A stretch of DNA of 64,000 bases from M3007 sp035299505 (GCA_035299505.1 DATGWL010000017.1:19677-83676); one strand, 5' to 3'. Positions 28,665-37,332 are shown, counted from the first letter of the stretch. The notes: generated by a model not told the origin, from the sequence alone. Numbers and translations are program-made.

Positions 28665-29645
28665 ATGAGGAATATTCACCTCTTTTGCTGTGCTATGCTT
28701 GTTCTCGGCCAACTTTCGGCCCAGCAGGATCCAACCCTGACCAGCTATCACTTTAATGCACTGCTGTTCAATCCGGCATATGCCGGAAGTCATGAACACC
28801 TCACCGTCAACCTCACACACCGGCAACAATGGCTAGGACTGGAAGGTGCGCCGGTAACGCAGGTACTCAGCGGACACATGCCTTTGCAGAACGACCGTGT
28901 AGGACTGGGCTTAACCCTTATGAATGATCAGGTTGGCCCGGGAGGAGCCACCGAACTTTCAGGCGCATACGCGTACCGTATACAGGTAGGCGCGCAAAAG
29001 CAGTTTAAACTGTCTGTTGGACTCCAGGCCGGATTGGCCAACTGGAGAAGCCGCCTCAGCACCGTAAAGGTGGCAGATACAGACGATGCTTCCTTCAACC
29101 AGAATCTCTCCAGGTGGTTGCCAAATTTTGGCGCAGGCGCCTATTTGTACAATAAACAATTTTACGCCGGGGTTGCAGTGCCCCGCCTGCTGGAATACGA
29201 CCTCAGTCAGGATAATCAGCAAGCCGCCCAAATCAATGCCCGAAATGTGCGGCACTGGTACCTCACCCTCGGTGGCGCCATTCCTCTGAACGGCGAAGAG
29301 CTGGTTTTTCGGCCCAACCTTTTACTCCAACATGCTGGCTTCTTCAGCAAAACCGGAAATAATCAAATTGGCTCACCCACCTCGCTCAACCTGGGCGCAT
29401 CCTTCCTTTTCCGACAATTGTTCTGGGCTGGCTTGACCTACAGAACTGCTTTGGCCAAAAATTCTTCCACTGATTCTGCCAATCTCTGGTTATCCTGGTC
29501 GCTGCGCAACGGTATGCGTTTTGGCGCTGCCTACGATATCACCCTGAGCAAATTGCGAACGGCCAGCAGCAATTCTTTTGAAATCATGCTTGGGTATGAA
29601 TTTGATGTGAAAGTTAAACAGGTGGTTTCACCGCGCTATTTCTAA
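28665..29645 (+). CDS. T9SS membrane protein of the PorP/SprF family
   Basis: This is a 326-aa outer-membrane beta-barrel. The signal peptide begins MRNIHLFCCAMLVLGQLSAQ, followed by the family hallmark QQDPTLTSYHFNALLFNPAYAGS and LTHRQQWLGLEGAP. PorP/SprF proteins assist secretion or anchoring of T9SS cargo, and the closest functional partner is usually encoded next to them. Here a PorE-like gene follows after 10 bp, almost certainly in one operon. Bacteroidota genomes carry many paralogs, so this need not be the core PorP. Confidence 0.93.
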   Translation: MRNIHLFCCAMLVLGQLSAQQDPTLTSYHFNALLFNPAYAGSHEHLTVNLTHRQQWLGLEGAPVTQVLSGHMPLQNDRVGLGLTLMNDQVGPGGATELSGAYAYRIQVGAQKQFKLSVGLQAGLANWRSRLSTVKVADTDDASFNQNLSRWLPNFGAGAYLYNKQFYAGVAVPRLLEYDLSQDNQQAAQINARNVRHWYLTLGGAIPLNGEELVFRPNLLLQHAGFFSKTGNNQIGSPTSLNLGASFLFRQLFWAGLTYRTALAKNSSTDSANLWLSWSLRNGMRFGAAYDITLSKLRTASSNSFEIMLGYEFDVKVKQVVSPRYF

Positions 29646-29655
29646 CCTCAAACCA

Positions 29656-32031
29656 ATGAAAAATACGCTTCTGCTAGTGCTATGGCTGCTTCCACTCGTA
29701 CTTGGGGCTCAATCCGCCCTGATGCGCCGTGCCACACAGGCTATGGAAGAACTGGATTACCAAACTGCCATTCAACAGTTTTTGCTGGTATTGGAAAAAG
29801 ATGATAACGAGCAGGCTAAAGCAAGCCTGGCGGAATGTTACCGGAAAATCAACGATACGGAAAACGCTGAACATTGGTACGGCCAGCTGGTACGAATTCC
29901 TTATCCTAAACCTGTATACAAATTATATTACGGTATGATGCTCCAGGCCAATGGCAAATGCAATCTCGCCATCAACTGGTTCAAACAATACGAAAAAGAA
30001 GCGCCAGACGACGCCAGAGGCAAAAACCTGGCTGCCGCCTGCGATCGTGAGCAGGAACTCCGCAATAAAAACCAGGATGTGTATCAGGTTTACCCGCTGC
30101 CCATCAATTCCGCATACGATGATTTTGGACCCAGCATCCTGGGCAATCAGTTGGTTTTTGCCAGTGATCGCGATCTGGGCAAACCGGTTAAACGAACCTC
30201 CATGTGGACCGGAAATCCTTTTTCAGACCTGTATAGCACACTCCTCAAGTCAGATCAGCCCGGAGCCCTGGAAGCGGCAGTTGTGGAAGGGTTTTCGCCA
30301 GATATCAATACAGCGTTTAATGAGGCAGCCGCCTGTGTTTCACCGGATGGACAACAATTGTTTTTTACCAGAAACAACTATCTGGAAGGTAACACCAGTC
30401 GCAGTGATGAAGGATTGGTCAAACTCAACCTGTTCACAGCCAGGCGCAATGAACATGGAGGATGGTCTGATATTTCCCGGTTGCCATTCAACACTCCGGA
30501 TTTTAATACAGCCCACCCTTGCCTGAGCCCGGATGGTAAACGCCTGTATTTCAGCAGTAATCGCCCCGGCGGATTTGGTGGCATGGATTTGTACTATTGC
30601 GATTGGCAAAGCGGAGGCTGGGGTGCCGCCCTCAACCTCGGCCCCACCATAAATACAGAAGGAAATGAGATTTTCCCTTTCGTAGACGGCAATGGAAGAT
30701 TCTATTTTGCCAGCAATGGTCATTTGGGATTGGGTGGACTGGATGTGTTCTACAGTACCCCTAAAGGCGATAAAGACTGGAATGTGCCTGTAAATCTCGG
30801 AGCGCCCGTCAATTCTAATCAAGATGACTTTGGAATTTGGTTTGGCGGCGATCTTACCTGGGGCTTTTTTACCTCCAACCGGGAGGGTGGGGCAGGCCGC
30901 GACGATATCTACGCTTTCTCCAGAAATGCTTCCACTCTGGAAATTTATGTGTTTGATACACACACCAATAAGCCAGTTAGTGGCGCTACAGTGCTCAATT
31001 CGCTCACTGGTTTCAGTATCACAACCAGCTCAGACGGTATCGCGGCTTTTGACATGCGGCAGGAGGAATGTGCAGATTTTTCCACAGCAAAAAAAGGATA
31101 TGAAATGTCGCTGGCCAATGGTTGCGCCGGCCGTGAGAATGGACAAACCACACGGGTGGAAATTGGGCTCACCAAGGTGAGCAACTACAGCGTTCAAGGG
31201 ATTGTATTTGATATGCGCGATGGTTTTCCGGCCTTGGGTGCTAGGGTCATTCTGAGTAACGATTGTGGCAAAACGGCTCCACAACCCATCATCACCGGCC
31301 CTGACGGACGATTCAGGTTTAAGTTGGATAAAAACTGTTGCTACACCCTTAGAACAGAATCTGAAGGGTTTATTGCAGGAGTTGCAGAGGGCATTTGCAC
31401 CAAAAACAATACCGCTAATACCCTCAACAGGGTAAACCTGAATCTGGAACCATACCGTGATCGGGAGGGGTTTATTGTAGATATTCCGGAACGTTCTGCA
31501 CAGGCAGCAGGGCCTCGATATAACCTCCAATCCGGCTTGTATGAAAATGCCGATGGCAGTTTGGCTACTTTTGAATTAGGCGATGGACTTTCGGTCCGGG
31601 AGGGTGTTCTGTACGATAACGGTGCTCCCAGCAAGCCGGAAGAAAGTGCCTGGGAACGCAGTCAGGACGGGTATTTGGTGAAACTGTACTACGACCTGAA
31701 TGGTATAGAACCCAACGATGCCTCTATGCCTGAATTGTGGAAATTACTCAAGACTCTGCAACAAAACCCGGAAATGCAGGTGGAAATAGGCTCGCATACA
31801 GACGCGCGCGGATCAGATGATTACAACTTGGAACTTTCTCAGCAAAGGGCTGAAGCTGTGGTAAACTGGCTAGTTGATCAGGGCATTGCTCTTAACCGCC
31901 TCCTGCCAAAAGGATATGGCGAAACACGATTGGTCAACCGCTGCGGCAACGGAGTAGACTGCGATGAAAACCTGCACCAGCTCAACCGCAGAACGGAGTT
32001 CAGAGTTATCAGAAAAAAAACAGGTAATTAG
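29656..32031 (+). CDS. PorE-like OmpA-family protein (TPR, PD40 propeller, CRD, OmpA)
   Basis: This 791-aa envelope protein has the layout reported for PorE of the T9SS. It has a signal peptide, TPR repeats (about 20-110), a PD40/WD40-like propeller (about 150-390, with blades such as SPDGKRLYFSSNRPGGFGG), two carboxypeptidase-regulatory-like domains (about 425-480 and 520-585), and a C-terminal OmpA peptidoglycan-binding domain (about 685-791; EIGSHTDARGSDDYNLELSQ, NRRTEFRV). PorE is thought to tie the secretion machine to peptidoglycan. Coupling with the upstream PorP/SprF gene supports a T9SS accessory role. It ends 3 bp from the convergent next gene. Confidence 0.88.
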   Translation: MKNTLLLVLWLLPLVLGAQSALMRRATQAMEELDYQTAIQQFLLVLEKDDNEQAKASLAECYRKINDTENAEHWYGQLVRIPYPKPVYKLYYGMMLQANGKCNLAINWFKQYEKEAPDDARGKNLAAACDREQELRNKNQDVYQVYPLPINSAYDDFGPSILGNQLVFASDRDLGKPVKRTSMWTGNPFSDLYSTLLKSDQPGALEAAVVEGFSPDINTAFNEAAACVSPDGQQLFFTRNNYLEGNTSRSDEGLVKLNLFTARRNEHGGWSDISRLPFNTPDFNTAHPCLSPDGKRLYFSSNRPGGFGGMDLYYCDWQSGGWGAALNLGPTINTEGNEIFPFVDGNGRFYFASNGHLGLGGLDVFYSTPKGDKDWNVPVNLGAPVNSNQDDFGIWFGGDLTWGFFTSNREGGAGRDDIYAFSRNASTLEIYVFDTHTNKPVSGATVLNSLTGFSITTSSDGIAAFDMRQEECADFSTAKKGYEMSLANGCAGRENGQTTRVEIGLTKVSNYSVQGIVFDMRDGFPALGARVILSNDCGKTAPQPIITGPDGRFRFKLDKNCCYTLRTESEGFIAGVAEGICTKNNTANTLNRVNLNLEPYRDREGFIVDIPERSAQAAGPRYNLQSGLYENADGSLATFELGDGLSVREGVLYDNGAPSKPEESAWERSQDGYLVKLYYDLNGIEPNDASMPELWKLLKTLQQNPEMQVEIGSHTDARGSDDYNLELSQQRAEAVVNWLVDQGIALNRLLPKGYGETRLVNRCGNGVDCDENLHQLNRRTEFRVIRKKTGN

Positions 32032-32034
32032 GCA

Positions 32035-32604
32035 TTAAAGTGGCCAGTAACCTGGCAGTCCGAGTTCTTTGGCCAGCTGAGCAGTGGGTTTAAACGACCA
32101 TATAAACCGCATAATGGTTTGGGCATCTTCCCGGAAATCCATGTGGTAGTCCTCGTGAAGTTTTTCGGCTTTTTTCTGAATAGACTGCATCCGCTTTACC
32201 AGGTATGGCGCCAGAGTATCGCTTCTGCGGTCTGGAAATTTGCGGAGCATCTCTTCATGCAGGCGGATTGTTTCTGCCAGCATAAAGAGCACCAAAATAA
32301 CATCCCCGGCCTTGTCTTTGGTTGCTTGTACGTGTTCGGTAATCCGTGCATTCCAATGCCGCAGGTACATCAACAGGTAGCCCGGCGTCAGGTAATCCTT
32401 GCCGGCTTTTACCAGATCAGCTGCAATTTCTTCCCGAAGCGCATTGGCGCGTTCATCACGGGTTTCGCCGCCTTCCATTAACTCAAAGATGAGTCGGCGC
32501 ACCAGTTTTTCGTCTTTAGCCACCAATCGCAGCAAAAGTTTGTCCTTTTCCGCTACTGGCATACGGGTGATAGCCGCTTTCAGTTGTTCTTCCAATTTTG
32601 CCAT
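32035..32604 (-). CDS. Conserved hypothetical helical protein
   Basis: This 189-aa cytosolic protein starts MAKLEEQLKAAITRMP. It is predominantly charged and amphipathic helix, with no signal peptide, membrane segment or catalytic motif that I recognise. A central segment (HWNARITEHVQATKDKAGD) and the tail LAKELGLPGYWPL look distinctive enough for homology search. It is preceded by a good promoter and lies divergent from the HMG-CoA synthase gene across a large palindrome. The start at 32604 was chosen because the upstream extension falls into promoter and palindrome sequence. Confidence 0.75.
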   Translation of the reverse strand: MAKLEEQLKAAITRMPVAEKDKLLLRLVAKDEKLVRRLIFELMEGGETRDERANALREEIAADLVKAGKDYLTPGYLLMYLRHWNARITEHVQATKDKAGDVILVLFMLAETIRLHEEMLRKFPDRRSDTLAPYLVKRMQSIQKKAEKLHEDYHMDFREDAQTIMRFIWSFKPTAQLAKELGLPGYWPL

Positions 32605-32608
32605 AAGG

Positions 32609-32637
32609 CAAAAATAATGAGAATGTCCAATTCCCAA
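32609..32637 (-). promoter_or_regulatory. Promoter for the helical hypothetical protein
   Basis: On the - strand TTG (32637-32635), 18 bp, TATTTTTG (32616-32609), only 4 bp before the start codon, so the leader would be very short. The TTG lies in the left arm of the adjacent palindrome. Confidence 0.6.
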
Positions 32638-32786
32638 TGTCCAAGTGGTGCGCCTGCCTGGCATCAGTACCTTTGCCTGGCTTTACTCGCCTGAATAGCG
32701 AGTGCAAAGCACCTGACTTTGCCATTCAGGCGAGGATAAGTAAGCAAGTGTGCTGATGCCAAACAGGCGCACCACTTGGACATTGG
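32634..32786. repeat. Nested 153-bp palindrome between divergent promoters
   Basis: Outer arms of about 34 bp (32634-32667 and 32753-32786) pair with one small mismatch; they contain GGTGCGCCTG / CAGGCGCACC and GGCATCAG / CTGATGCC. A second stem (CTCGCCTGAAT 32686-32696 / ATTCAGGCGAG 32724-32734) and an innermost GCAAAG/CTTTGC hairpin sit inside. Single-stranded DNA or RNA would fold into a long three-tier hairpin. Confidence 0.85.
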
Positions 32787-32789
32787 ACA

Positions 32790-32818
32790 TTGGATATTGG
32801 ATATTTTTCTTACTTTTG
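32790..32818 (+). promoter_or_regulatory. Candidate promoter reading toward mvaS
   Basis: TTG (32790-32792), 18 bp, TACTTTTG (32811-32818) matches the Bacteroidota consensus. It lies just outside the right arm of the palindrome and about 260 bp from the mvaS start, leaving a long leader that includes the 9-bp array. Confidence 0.6.
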
Positions 32819-32965
32819 CGCACTTTCCCTAACCACAAGCCTGCAACACCAATTTAACCACGGGAGCCTTACATGGCCTCCGCTAAACCTTTTTGTGCTT
32901 TTGATGGTTTTTTATGTTTGACCTTTTAGAGGTCAGGGATTTCATTTGGGTGAGTGGTTTTTCAA

Positions 32966-33062
32966 ACCTATCAAACTCCTCAAACTCCTCAAACCCATCA
33001 AACCCATCAAACCCATCAAACCTAATTCCGGCGGCTAAACCCGCCGCTACATCAAACCCATT
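32966..33062. repeat. 9-bp array (TCAAACCCA type) with a GGCGG/CCGCC hairpin upstream of mvaS
   Basis: About seven units of a 9-bp word (CAAACTCCT, then CAAACCCAT) run to about 33022. A small hairpin GGCGG-ctaaac-CCGCC and one more CAAACCCAT follow, ending 16 bp before the ATG. Read on the - strand the array encodes a Phe-Asp-Gly-Phe string, which is a by-product of the repeat and not a gene. Confidence 0.75.
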
Positions 33063-33077
33063 CCCCCCTCCATCCTT

Positions 33078-34451
33078 ATGGCATTCGGAATAGATGATAT
33101 GGCGTTTTATGCGCCTAAATTGTACCTTGATATTCAAACTCTTGCTGAAAAACGCGCTATCCCCTATGAGAAACTATCTCAGGGATTGGGTCTGCACAAA
33201 ATGGCGGTCTGCGATGCACATGAAGATGCTGCTACCATGGCAGCTGAAGCTATCGCAGAACTCATAGACCGGAATAAACTTGACCCTCGCAAAATTGGCC
33301 GGATTTATCTGGGCACAGAAAGCGCCCTGGATATGGCCAAACCCACCGGTACCTATGCGGTAGAAATGCTGACACAGCGCTACACAGCGCAATATGGTAA
33401 AGATTGTTTCCGCCATTGTGATGTGCTGGATATGACCTTTGCCTGCATTGGAGCAACAGACGCCCTGCACAATACGCTTGACTGGGTGGCTGCTGATAAG
33501 CACCGGATCGGGATTGTGGTTGCCAGCGATATTGCCAAATATGAATTGCAAAGCACCGGCGAGTATACCCAGGGCGCTGGCGCAGTAGCCATGCTGGTTA
33601 CCCATAACCCGCGTTTACTGGCTATCCGACCGGTATTCGGTATTGCTATGGAAAGTGTGCATGATTTCTACAAACCACGCCGCGAACGATTTTCTGAAAC
33701 GCCGGTATTCGATGGACAATACTCCAACCAGTGTTACCAAAACCGCATGACAGAGGCCCTGGCCGATTTTAGAAAGAAGGCCATTTCCGCCAAACTGTTT
33801 AAAGAGCATCAGTACATTGCCTTATCTGATCGTTGGGCGCGTATGATTTTTCACCTGCCTTATGCTTTCCACGCCAAACGTATGTTCGTGGAAGAGTTTG
33901 TAGCTGAGCGCAAACGAAAAGGCGCATGGGAGAATGATGCTGCCAGGTTTCAATTGCAGGAACCTGATCAATCAGCCGTTTCTGATGCCAAAGTATTTGC
34001 GAAGGCCCAGGCTGCATTTCTGAAATCTGTTTCAGAATCGGCTCTTTACCGGCGATTTGTAAAAGAAAAGCTGGAAAAAGCCCAACGTGCCAGTCAGGAA
34101 ACAGGTAATTTGTACACCGCTTCCATTTTCCTTGCGCTCATGAGCTCCCTGGAATGCGATGCGCAGGAACAAAGCAAACTCGCAGGTAAACGTCTTGGTT
34201 TTGTAGCCTATGGCAGCGGTTCCAAATCAAAAGTATTCGAAGCTGTGGTGCAAAAAGACTGGGCACTGGTGGCTTCCCGTTTCAAAATCTTCGAAAAACT
34301 CAATCGCCGACGCGCCATTGACTACGATCAATATGAACTATTGCATACAGGCGCACAAAGCGGCCCGGTTTTCAAAGAAGAAAACCGTTGGGGGCTTCAG
34401 CGTATTGGTCAGGAAGGCGTAACACTCGGCGCCAGGTATTATGGAGTGTGA
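33078..34451 (+). CDS. mvaS: Hydroxymethylglutaryl-CoA synthase
   Basis: This 457-aa thiolase-fold enzyme condenses acetyl-CoA with acetoacetyl-CoA to HMG-CoA, the committed start of the mevalonate route to isoprenoids. Catalytic residues are readable: E81 in YLGTESALD, C123 in DMTFACIGATDAL and the His of IFHLPYAFHAKRM. The sequence begins GIDDMAFYAPKLYLD, the usual family opening. The family fit makes HMG-CoA synthase more likely than a polyketide beta-branching homolog, since no PKS genes are nearby. No other mevalonate genes are in the window. Confidence 0.9.
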   Translation: MAFGIDDMAFYAPKLYLDIQTLAEKRAIPYEKLSQGLGLHKMAVCDAHEDAATMAAEAIAELIDRNKLDPRKIGRIYLGTESALDMAKPTGTYAVEMLTQRYTAQYGKDCFRHCDVLDMTFACIGATDALHNTLDWVAADKHRIGIVVASDIAKYELQSTGEYTQGAGAVAMLVTHNPRLLAIRPVFGIAMESVHDFYKPRRERFSETPVFDGQYSNQCYQNRMTEALADFRKKAISAKLFKEHQYIALSDRWARMIFHLPYAFHAKRMFVEEFVAERKRKGAWENDAARFQLQEPDQSAVSDAKVFAKAQAAFLKSVSESALYRRFVKEKLEKAQRASQETGNLYTASIFLALMSSLECDAQEQSKLAGKRLGFVAYGSGSKSKVFEAVVQKDWALVASRFKIFEKLNRRRAIDYDQYELLHTGAQSGPVFKEENRWGLQRIGQEGVTLGARYYGV

Positions 34452-34515
34452 GATGAAAGATTGGCTATGATGTAAATCGAAATTAAACTCTCCCGCCTCT
34501 GTGCTGGAAATACAA

Positions 34516-34553
34516 GAGCCGCCCCGGATATCCGGAGCGGCTCCTTTATTTCA
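34516..34553 (+). terminator. Terminator of mvaS
   Basis: The stem GAGCCGC / GCGGCTC is extended inward by CCGGATATCCGG and followed by CTTTATTTC. It lies 64 bp after the stop. Confidence 0.8.
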
Positions 34554-34562
34554 CGATGGGCC

Positions 34563-34637
34563 CTTCAAACCACTCAAACCCTTCAAACCCTTCAAACCCT
34601 TCAAACCCTTCAAACCCTTCAACCCCTTCAACCCCAT
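34563..34637. repeat. 9-bp tandem array (CAAACCCTT) in the spacer 3' of both flanking genes
   Basis: About eight units, mostly exact CAAACCCTT and two CAACCCCTT at the right end, lie between the mvaS terminator and the stop of the convergent HHH-domain gene. Unlike the other arrays it is downstream of both flanking genes. Confidence 0.85.
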
Positions 34638-34649
34638 CCTCTAGCCCCC

Positions 34650-35279
34650 TTACTTCCCTGCATCCAGTTCATCCTGCCACTTCTTCAACTCATCCCATTT
34701 GCCTTCAGCGGCCAGTCCTGCCTGCTGAGGCCAGGTTCCGGGGTCGTGGATCTGATAGCTTGGGCCGGCGGCATCCAGGATTTCTTTAATCCGGTCTACA
34801 GCAGTTGCAGCCAGTGCTTCCCAGGTTTTGATGCCGGCATTATGCAGCAGTTCTTCAATTTTTGGTCCGATACCTTCTACAATCTTTAAATCATCCCATT
34901 TCCATTTTTTACCGGCAAAAGTGATGCTGGCCGGATTTGCTGCTTTTTTACCGCCGCCGGCTGTTAAGGCCGTCACCTGCTCGCGCAACGCCATGCGTTC
35001 ACCATCGGCCATCATCAGATCGCTCTTCAGTTTTTTAATTTGTTCTGCTTTGGCTTCTCCATCTGCTTCGCAGGCAGAGAGCTTCATGCGCACATCTGTA
35101 ATTTCTTCTGTAAGGGTGCTTACCCTGCCGCTTAGTTCGGTTACCTGATCGCGCAGAGCACCCACTTTGTAATAGGCGCGTGCGGCCAGCCAGCCAAGAA
35201 TAAAAGGTATGATGCAAAGTGCAAGGGCAGTGGGCAGGTTGTCCCAGATGCTGCAATTCAAAAGGATATAGGAAAACAT
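34650..35279 (-). CDS. Membrane-anchored coiled-coil protein with C-terminal helix-hairpin-helix domain
   Basis: This 209-aa protein has an N-terminal transmembrane segment (about 14-36, ALALCIIPFILGWLAARAYY), a coiled coil (about 40-105, heptad-rich VTELSGRVSTLTEEITDV), and a small C-terminal domain (about 118-170) with WDDLKIVEGIGPKIEELLHN. The last motif is the HhH pattern seen in proteins annotated as predicted 5' nuclease or DUF4332-like, where it probably mediates binding rather than catalysis. It follows the OmpA-like gene by 21 bp on the same strand, so the two are probably co-transcribed and may act together in the envelope. Confidence 0.8.
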   Translation of the reverse strand: MFSYILLNCSIWDNLPTALALCIIPFILGWLAARAYYKVGALRDQVTELSGRVSTLTEEITDVRMKLSACEADGEAKAEQIKKLKSDLMMADGERMALREQVTALTAGGGKKAANPASITFAGKKWKWDDLKIVEGIGPKIEELLHNAGIKTWEALAATAVDRIKEILDAAGPSYQIHDPGTWPQQAGLAAEGKWDELKKWQDELDAGK

Positions 35280-35300
35280 GATGTTGTTAGTGTTAATGGG

Positions 35301-36104
35301 TTAACGGTTTACGGTGATCACTACCCGGCGGTTCTGATGTCGGCCATCCTCAGTGTCGTTTGGCGCCACAGGTTCGGCTTCTCCTTTGGAGTTGGTAGTG
35401 ATTCTGGATGCAGCAATGCCATTGCCTGTTAGTATTTTGGCTACAGATTTGGCCCTGGCTGCACCAAAGGCCAGGTTGCTTTCATCCGATCCTACATCAT
35501 CGGTATGCCCTGTAACTACAAAAGTGGCATTGGAGGCTTTGTGTTTTTCACACAAATCCTTCAGGTATGCATCCACTTTTGGATCGCTTTCCTTTTCTGT
35601 TGAATTGTAGGGGAAAAGCAGGATCACGTCTTTGTCAGACTCAATAATGGCACTATCCTCTTTTTTGAGTACCATTTTCAGCCAGGCAAAATCAGCGCTT
35701 TCTTTCGCTGCACTGCCTTCTGCCAGTCCATCGTCAACCATTTTAGACATCAATTTCACCCGATTCGCAGGTATCTCAGGCGCAAGCATGTCGCGCAATG
35801 CTGCTGCGCGCGCCAGGGCCAGCTTTTCACCATCGGTTTCACCCTTGCGGTAATGACCTGTAATGACCAGCGTATCTCCCTGACCTCCTCGTCCGAGAAG
35901 CGCTTTTTTCCAGTCGGGGAATTTGTTGTCCGGCACGGGTTGGGCGGCATTCCAGGCAAAAAGCGGAGCGCCGTTGGTTTCCGTGGCCGTCGTACCGGCA
36001 GCAGCGCCGTCGCAACACTGGCATACATTGCAATGCCAGTGATAACAGCACCAGACCGTGTAACCTGCAAAAAGCAGGCCGATGAGCCATAGTGGAATTT
36101 TCAT
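35301..36104 (-). CDS. OmpA-family protein with a degenerate first OmpA copy
   Basis: This is a 267-aa envelope protein with a hydrophobic N-terminus (IPLWLIGLLFAGYTVWCCYH) followed by a Cys/His-rich patch (HCNVCQCCDG). The C-terminal OmpA peptidoglycan-binding domain is intact (FVVTGHTDDVGSDESNLAFG, ending in RHQNRRVVITVNR). Residues about 70-120 (TLVITGHYRKGETDGEKLAL ... IPANRVKLMSK) look like an eroded copy of the same domain, so the protein is probably a tandem duplicate. It is first in a two-gene unit with the HhH membrane protein. The role is likely anchoring to the cell wall. Confidence 0.82.
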   Translation of the reverse strand: MKIPLWLIGLLFAGYTVWCCYHWHCNVCQCCDGAAAGTTATETNGAPLFAWNAAQPVPDNKFPDWKKALLGRGGQGDTLVITGHYRKGETDGEKLALARAAALRDMLAPEIPANRVKLMSKMVDDGLAEGSAAKESADFAWLKMVLKKEDSAIIESDKDVILLFPYNSTEKESDPKVDAYLKDLCEKHKASNATFVVTGHTDDVGSDESNLAFGAARAKSVAKILTGNGIAASRITTNSKGEAEPVAPNDTEDGRHQNRRVVITVNR

Positions 36105-36250
36105 GTGTAATAGTTTTGTCGTTTTGTATTGTTTTATTCTGACAAATGTCTAAAACAAAAAACAATAATTTATTAAACGCATGAAAAGTTTTTTTGAAAT
36201 TTTCAATCCTGTAAAGCAGCAAAAAGCATTACTGAAATCCAGAAAAGACA

Positions 36251-36284
36251 AAGCCCTCCCGAAACCTGTGTTCCGGAAGGGCTT
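36251..36284 (-). terminator. Terminator of the Lrp-family gene
   Basis: The stem AAGCCCT...GAAAC / GTTCC...AGGGCTT, with a small bulge, is followed on the - strand by TGTCTTTTC. It lies 27 bp past the stop. Confidence 0.75.
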
Positions 36285-36310
36285 GTATACTTTGGTTAGA
36301 GCCTTATGAT

Positions 36311-36790
36311 TTATTTCTCGTCGTAGTTATACGGCAGAATTTTGGCGTCTTTCACGGTGGAAAGCGTCATAAGCGTTTTCAGGCGCTCAATTTCTTCAAT
36401 CTGGCTGATGGTTTTGAACAGCAGTTGCTCGTAGGTTGGGATATCCCGGCAGATGATTTTCATCAAAAAGTCTGCTTCACCGGTAATGATGTAGCACTCC
36501 GTTACTTCGTCGATCTGAGAAATCTTCTCCAGGAAGCTGTTGAGGGCATTTTCTCTTTTCCAGGCCAGGGATACCAGCACGAATGTTTTTACGTTAAGTC
36601 CCATCTGGGTAGGGTTAACGTGGGCGTGGTAGCTCTGGATGATATCGCTTTGCTCGAGTTTTTTTACGCGCTCAAGGGTTGGGGCAGGGGAGAGGCCAAT
36701 CTTTTTAGAAAGGTCTAGGTTCGTGATCTTGCTGTTCTCTTGCAGGATTTTCAGGATCTTCAAATCAATTTTATCCAATTTCTCAGACAT
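36311..36790 (-). CDS. Lrp/AsnC-family transcriptional regulator
   Basis: This 159-aa protein has an N-terminal winged helix-turn-helix (DLKILKILQENSKITNLDLS ... GLSPAPTLERVKKLE) and a C-terminal RAM/AsnC ligand domain (about 70-150; TECYIITGEADFLMKIIC). The GEADFLMKI stretch is the amino-acid effector region of the family. Such proteins form octamers and respond to amino acids. It is monocistronic, with a well-matched promoter and its own terminator. No neighbouring amino-acid gene reveals its target. Confidence 0.93.
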   Translation of the reverse strand: MSEKLDKIDLKILKILQENSKITNLDLSKKIGLSPAPTLERVKKLEQSDIIQSYHAHVNPTQMGLNVKTFVLVSLAWKRENALNSFLEKISQIDEVTECYIITGEADFLMKIICRDIPTYEQLLFKTISQIEEIERLKTLMTLSTVKDAKILPYNYDEK

Positions 36791-36839
36791 ACTCGCGTAG
36801 TTTGGGTTGTGAAATATTATTTTGGCTCAAAAAGTTGGG

Positions 36840-36870
36840 CAAAGATAGGGTGAAGCAAAATGATGTGCAA
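36840..36870 (-). promoter_or_regulatory. Promoter of the Lrp-family gene
   Basis: On the - strand TTG (36870-36868), 20 bp, TATCTTTG (36847-36840), 49 bp upstream of the start. Both parts match the Bacteroidota consensus with ideal spacing. Confidence 0.75.
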
Positions 36871-37332
36871 GAAAATCAAGGTCAAACCTCTGTAAATTTT
36901 GTTAATAAACCGTTTTTGTCAGATAGCGGCATTTGAATCTATGGCTTTTTACCAGCTTTTAATCGATTAAGCCAATAATTATTTTCCAAAAGTGCCCATT
37001 TTTTAATTTTTCTATAAGATTGATACCCGGGTTTCTTTTTGGGTTGTTTATCGCCAAATAAAAAAGGCAAAAACAGCTGTTTAACTTGTTAAATGAAACG
37101 GAATTTCGGAATTCGCCCGGGTGAGGACCCATTCAGCAAGAAGTGTTCCTCTGTAGAATATGACACAAATGACTAATTCTGGCCAAAACATCGATTTCAT
37201 TTTCTGCCAAAATAAATTTTGATACCTTAGCTGTCCAGATTTTTAGTTGCATCTCCCCTTATTAATGTAGGTAAGTAAGCTCAGCACGTCCGGCTAATCC
37301 GGATAGTTATATTTACACTAACATTATCTCTG
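36871..37332. other. AT-rich 462-bp spacer without a recognised gene
   Basis: No coding frame, tRNA or terminator is evident. TACCTTAG at 37223 is one mismatch from the -7 consensus and could belong to the downstream secreted protein. The region is clearly richer in A and T than its surroundings. Confidence 0.5.

Noticed and set aside
32883..33137. 84-codon frame on the - strand with a Phe-Asp-Gly-Phe string
   Set aside because: It is the reverse reading of the 9-bp array and overlaps the mvaS start; no other feature supports it.
2886..34637. CRISPR array
   Set aside because: Units of 7-16 bp directly abut each other, with no 20-40 bp unique spacers and no cas genes.
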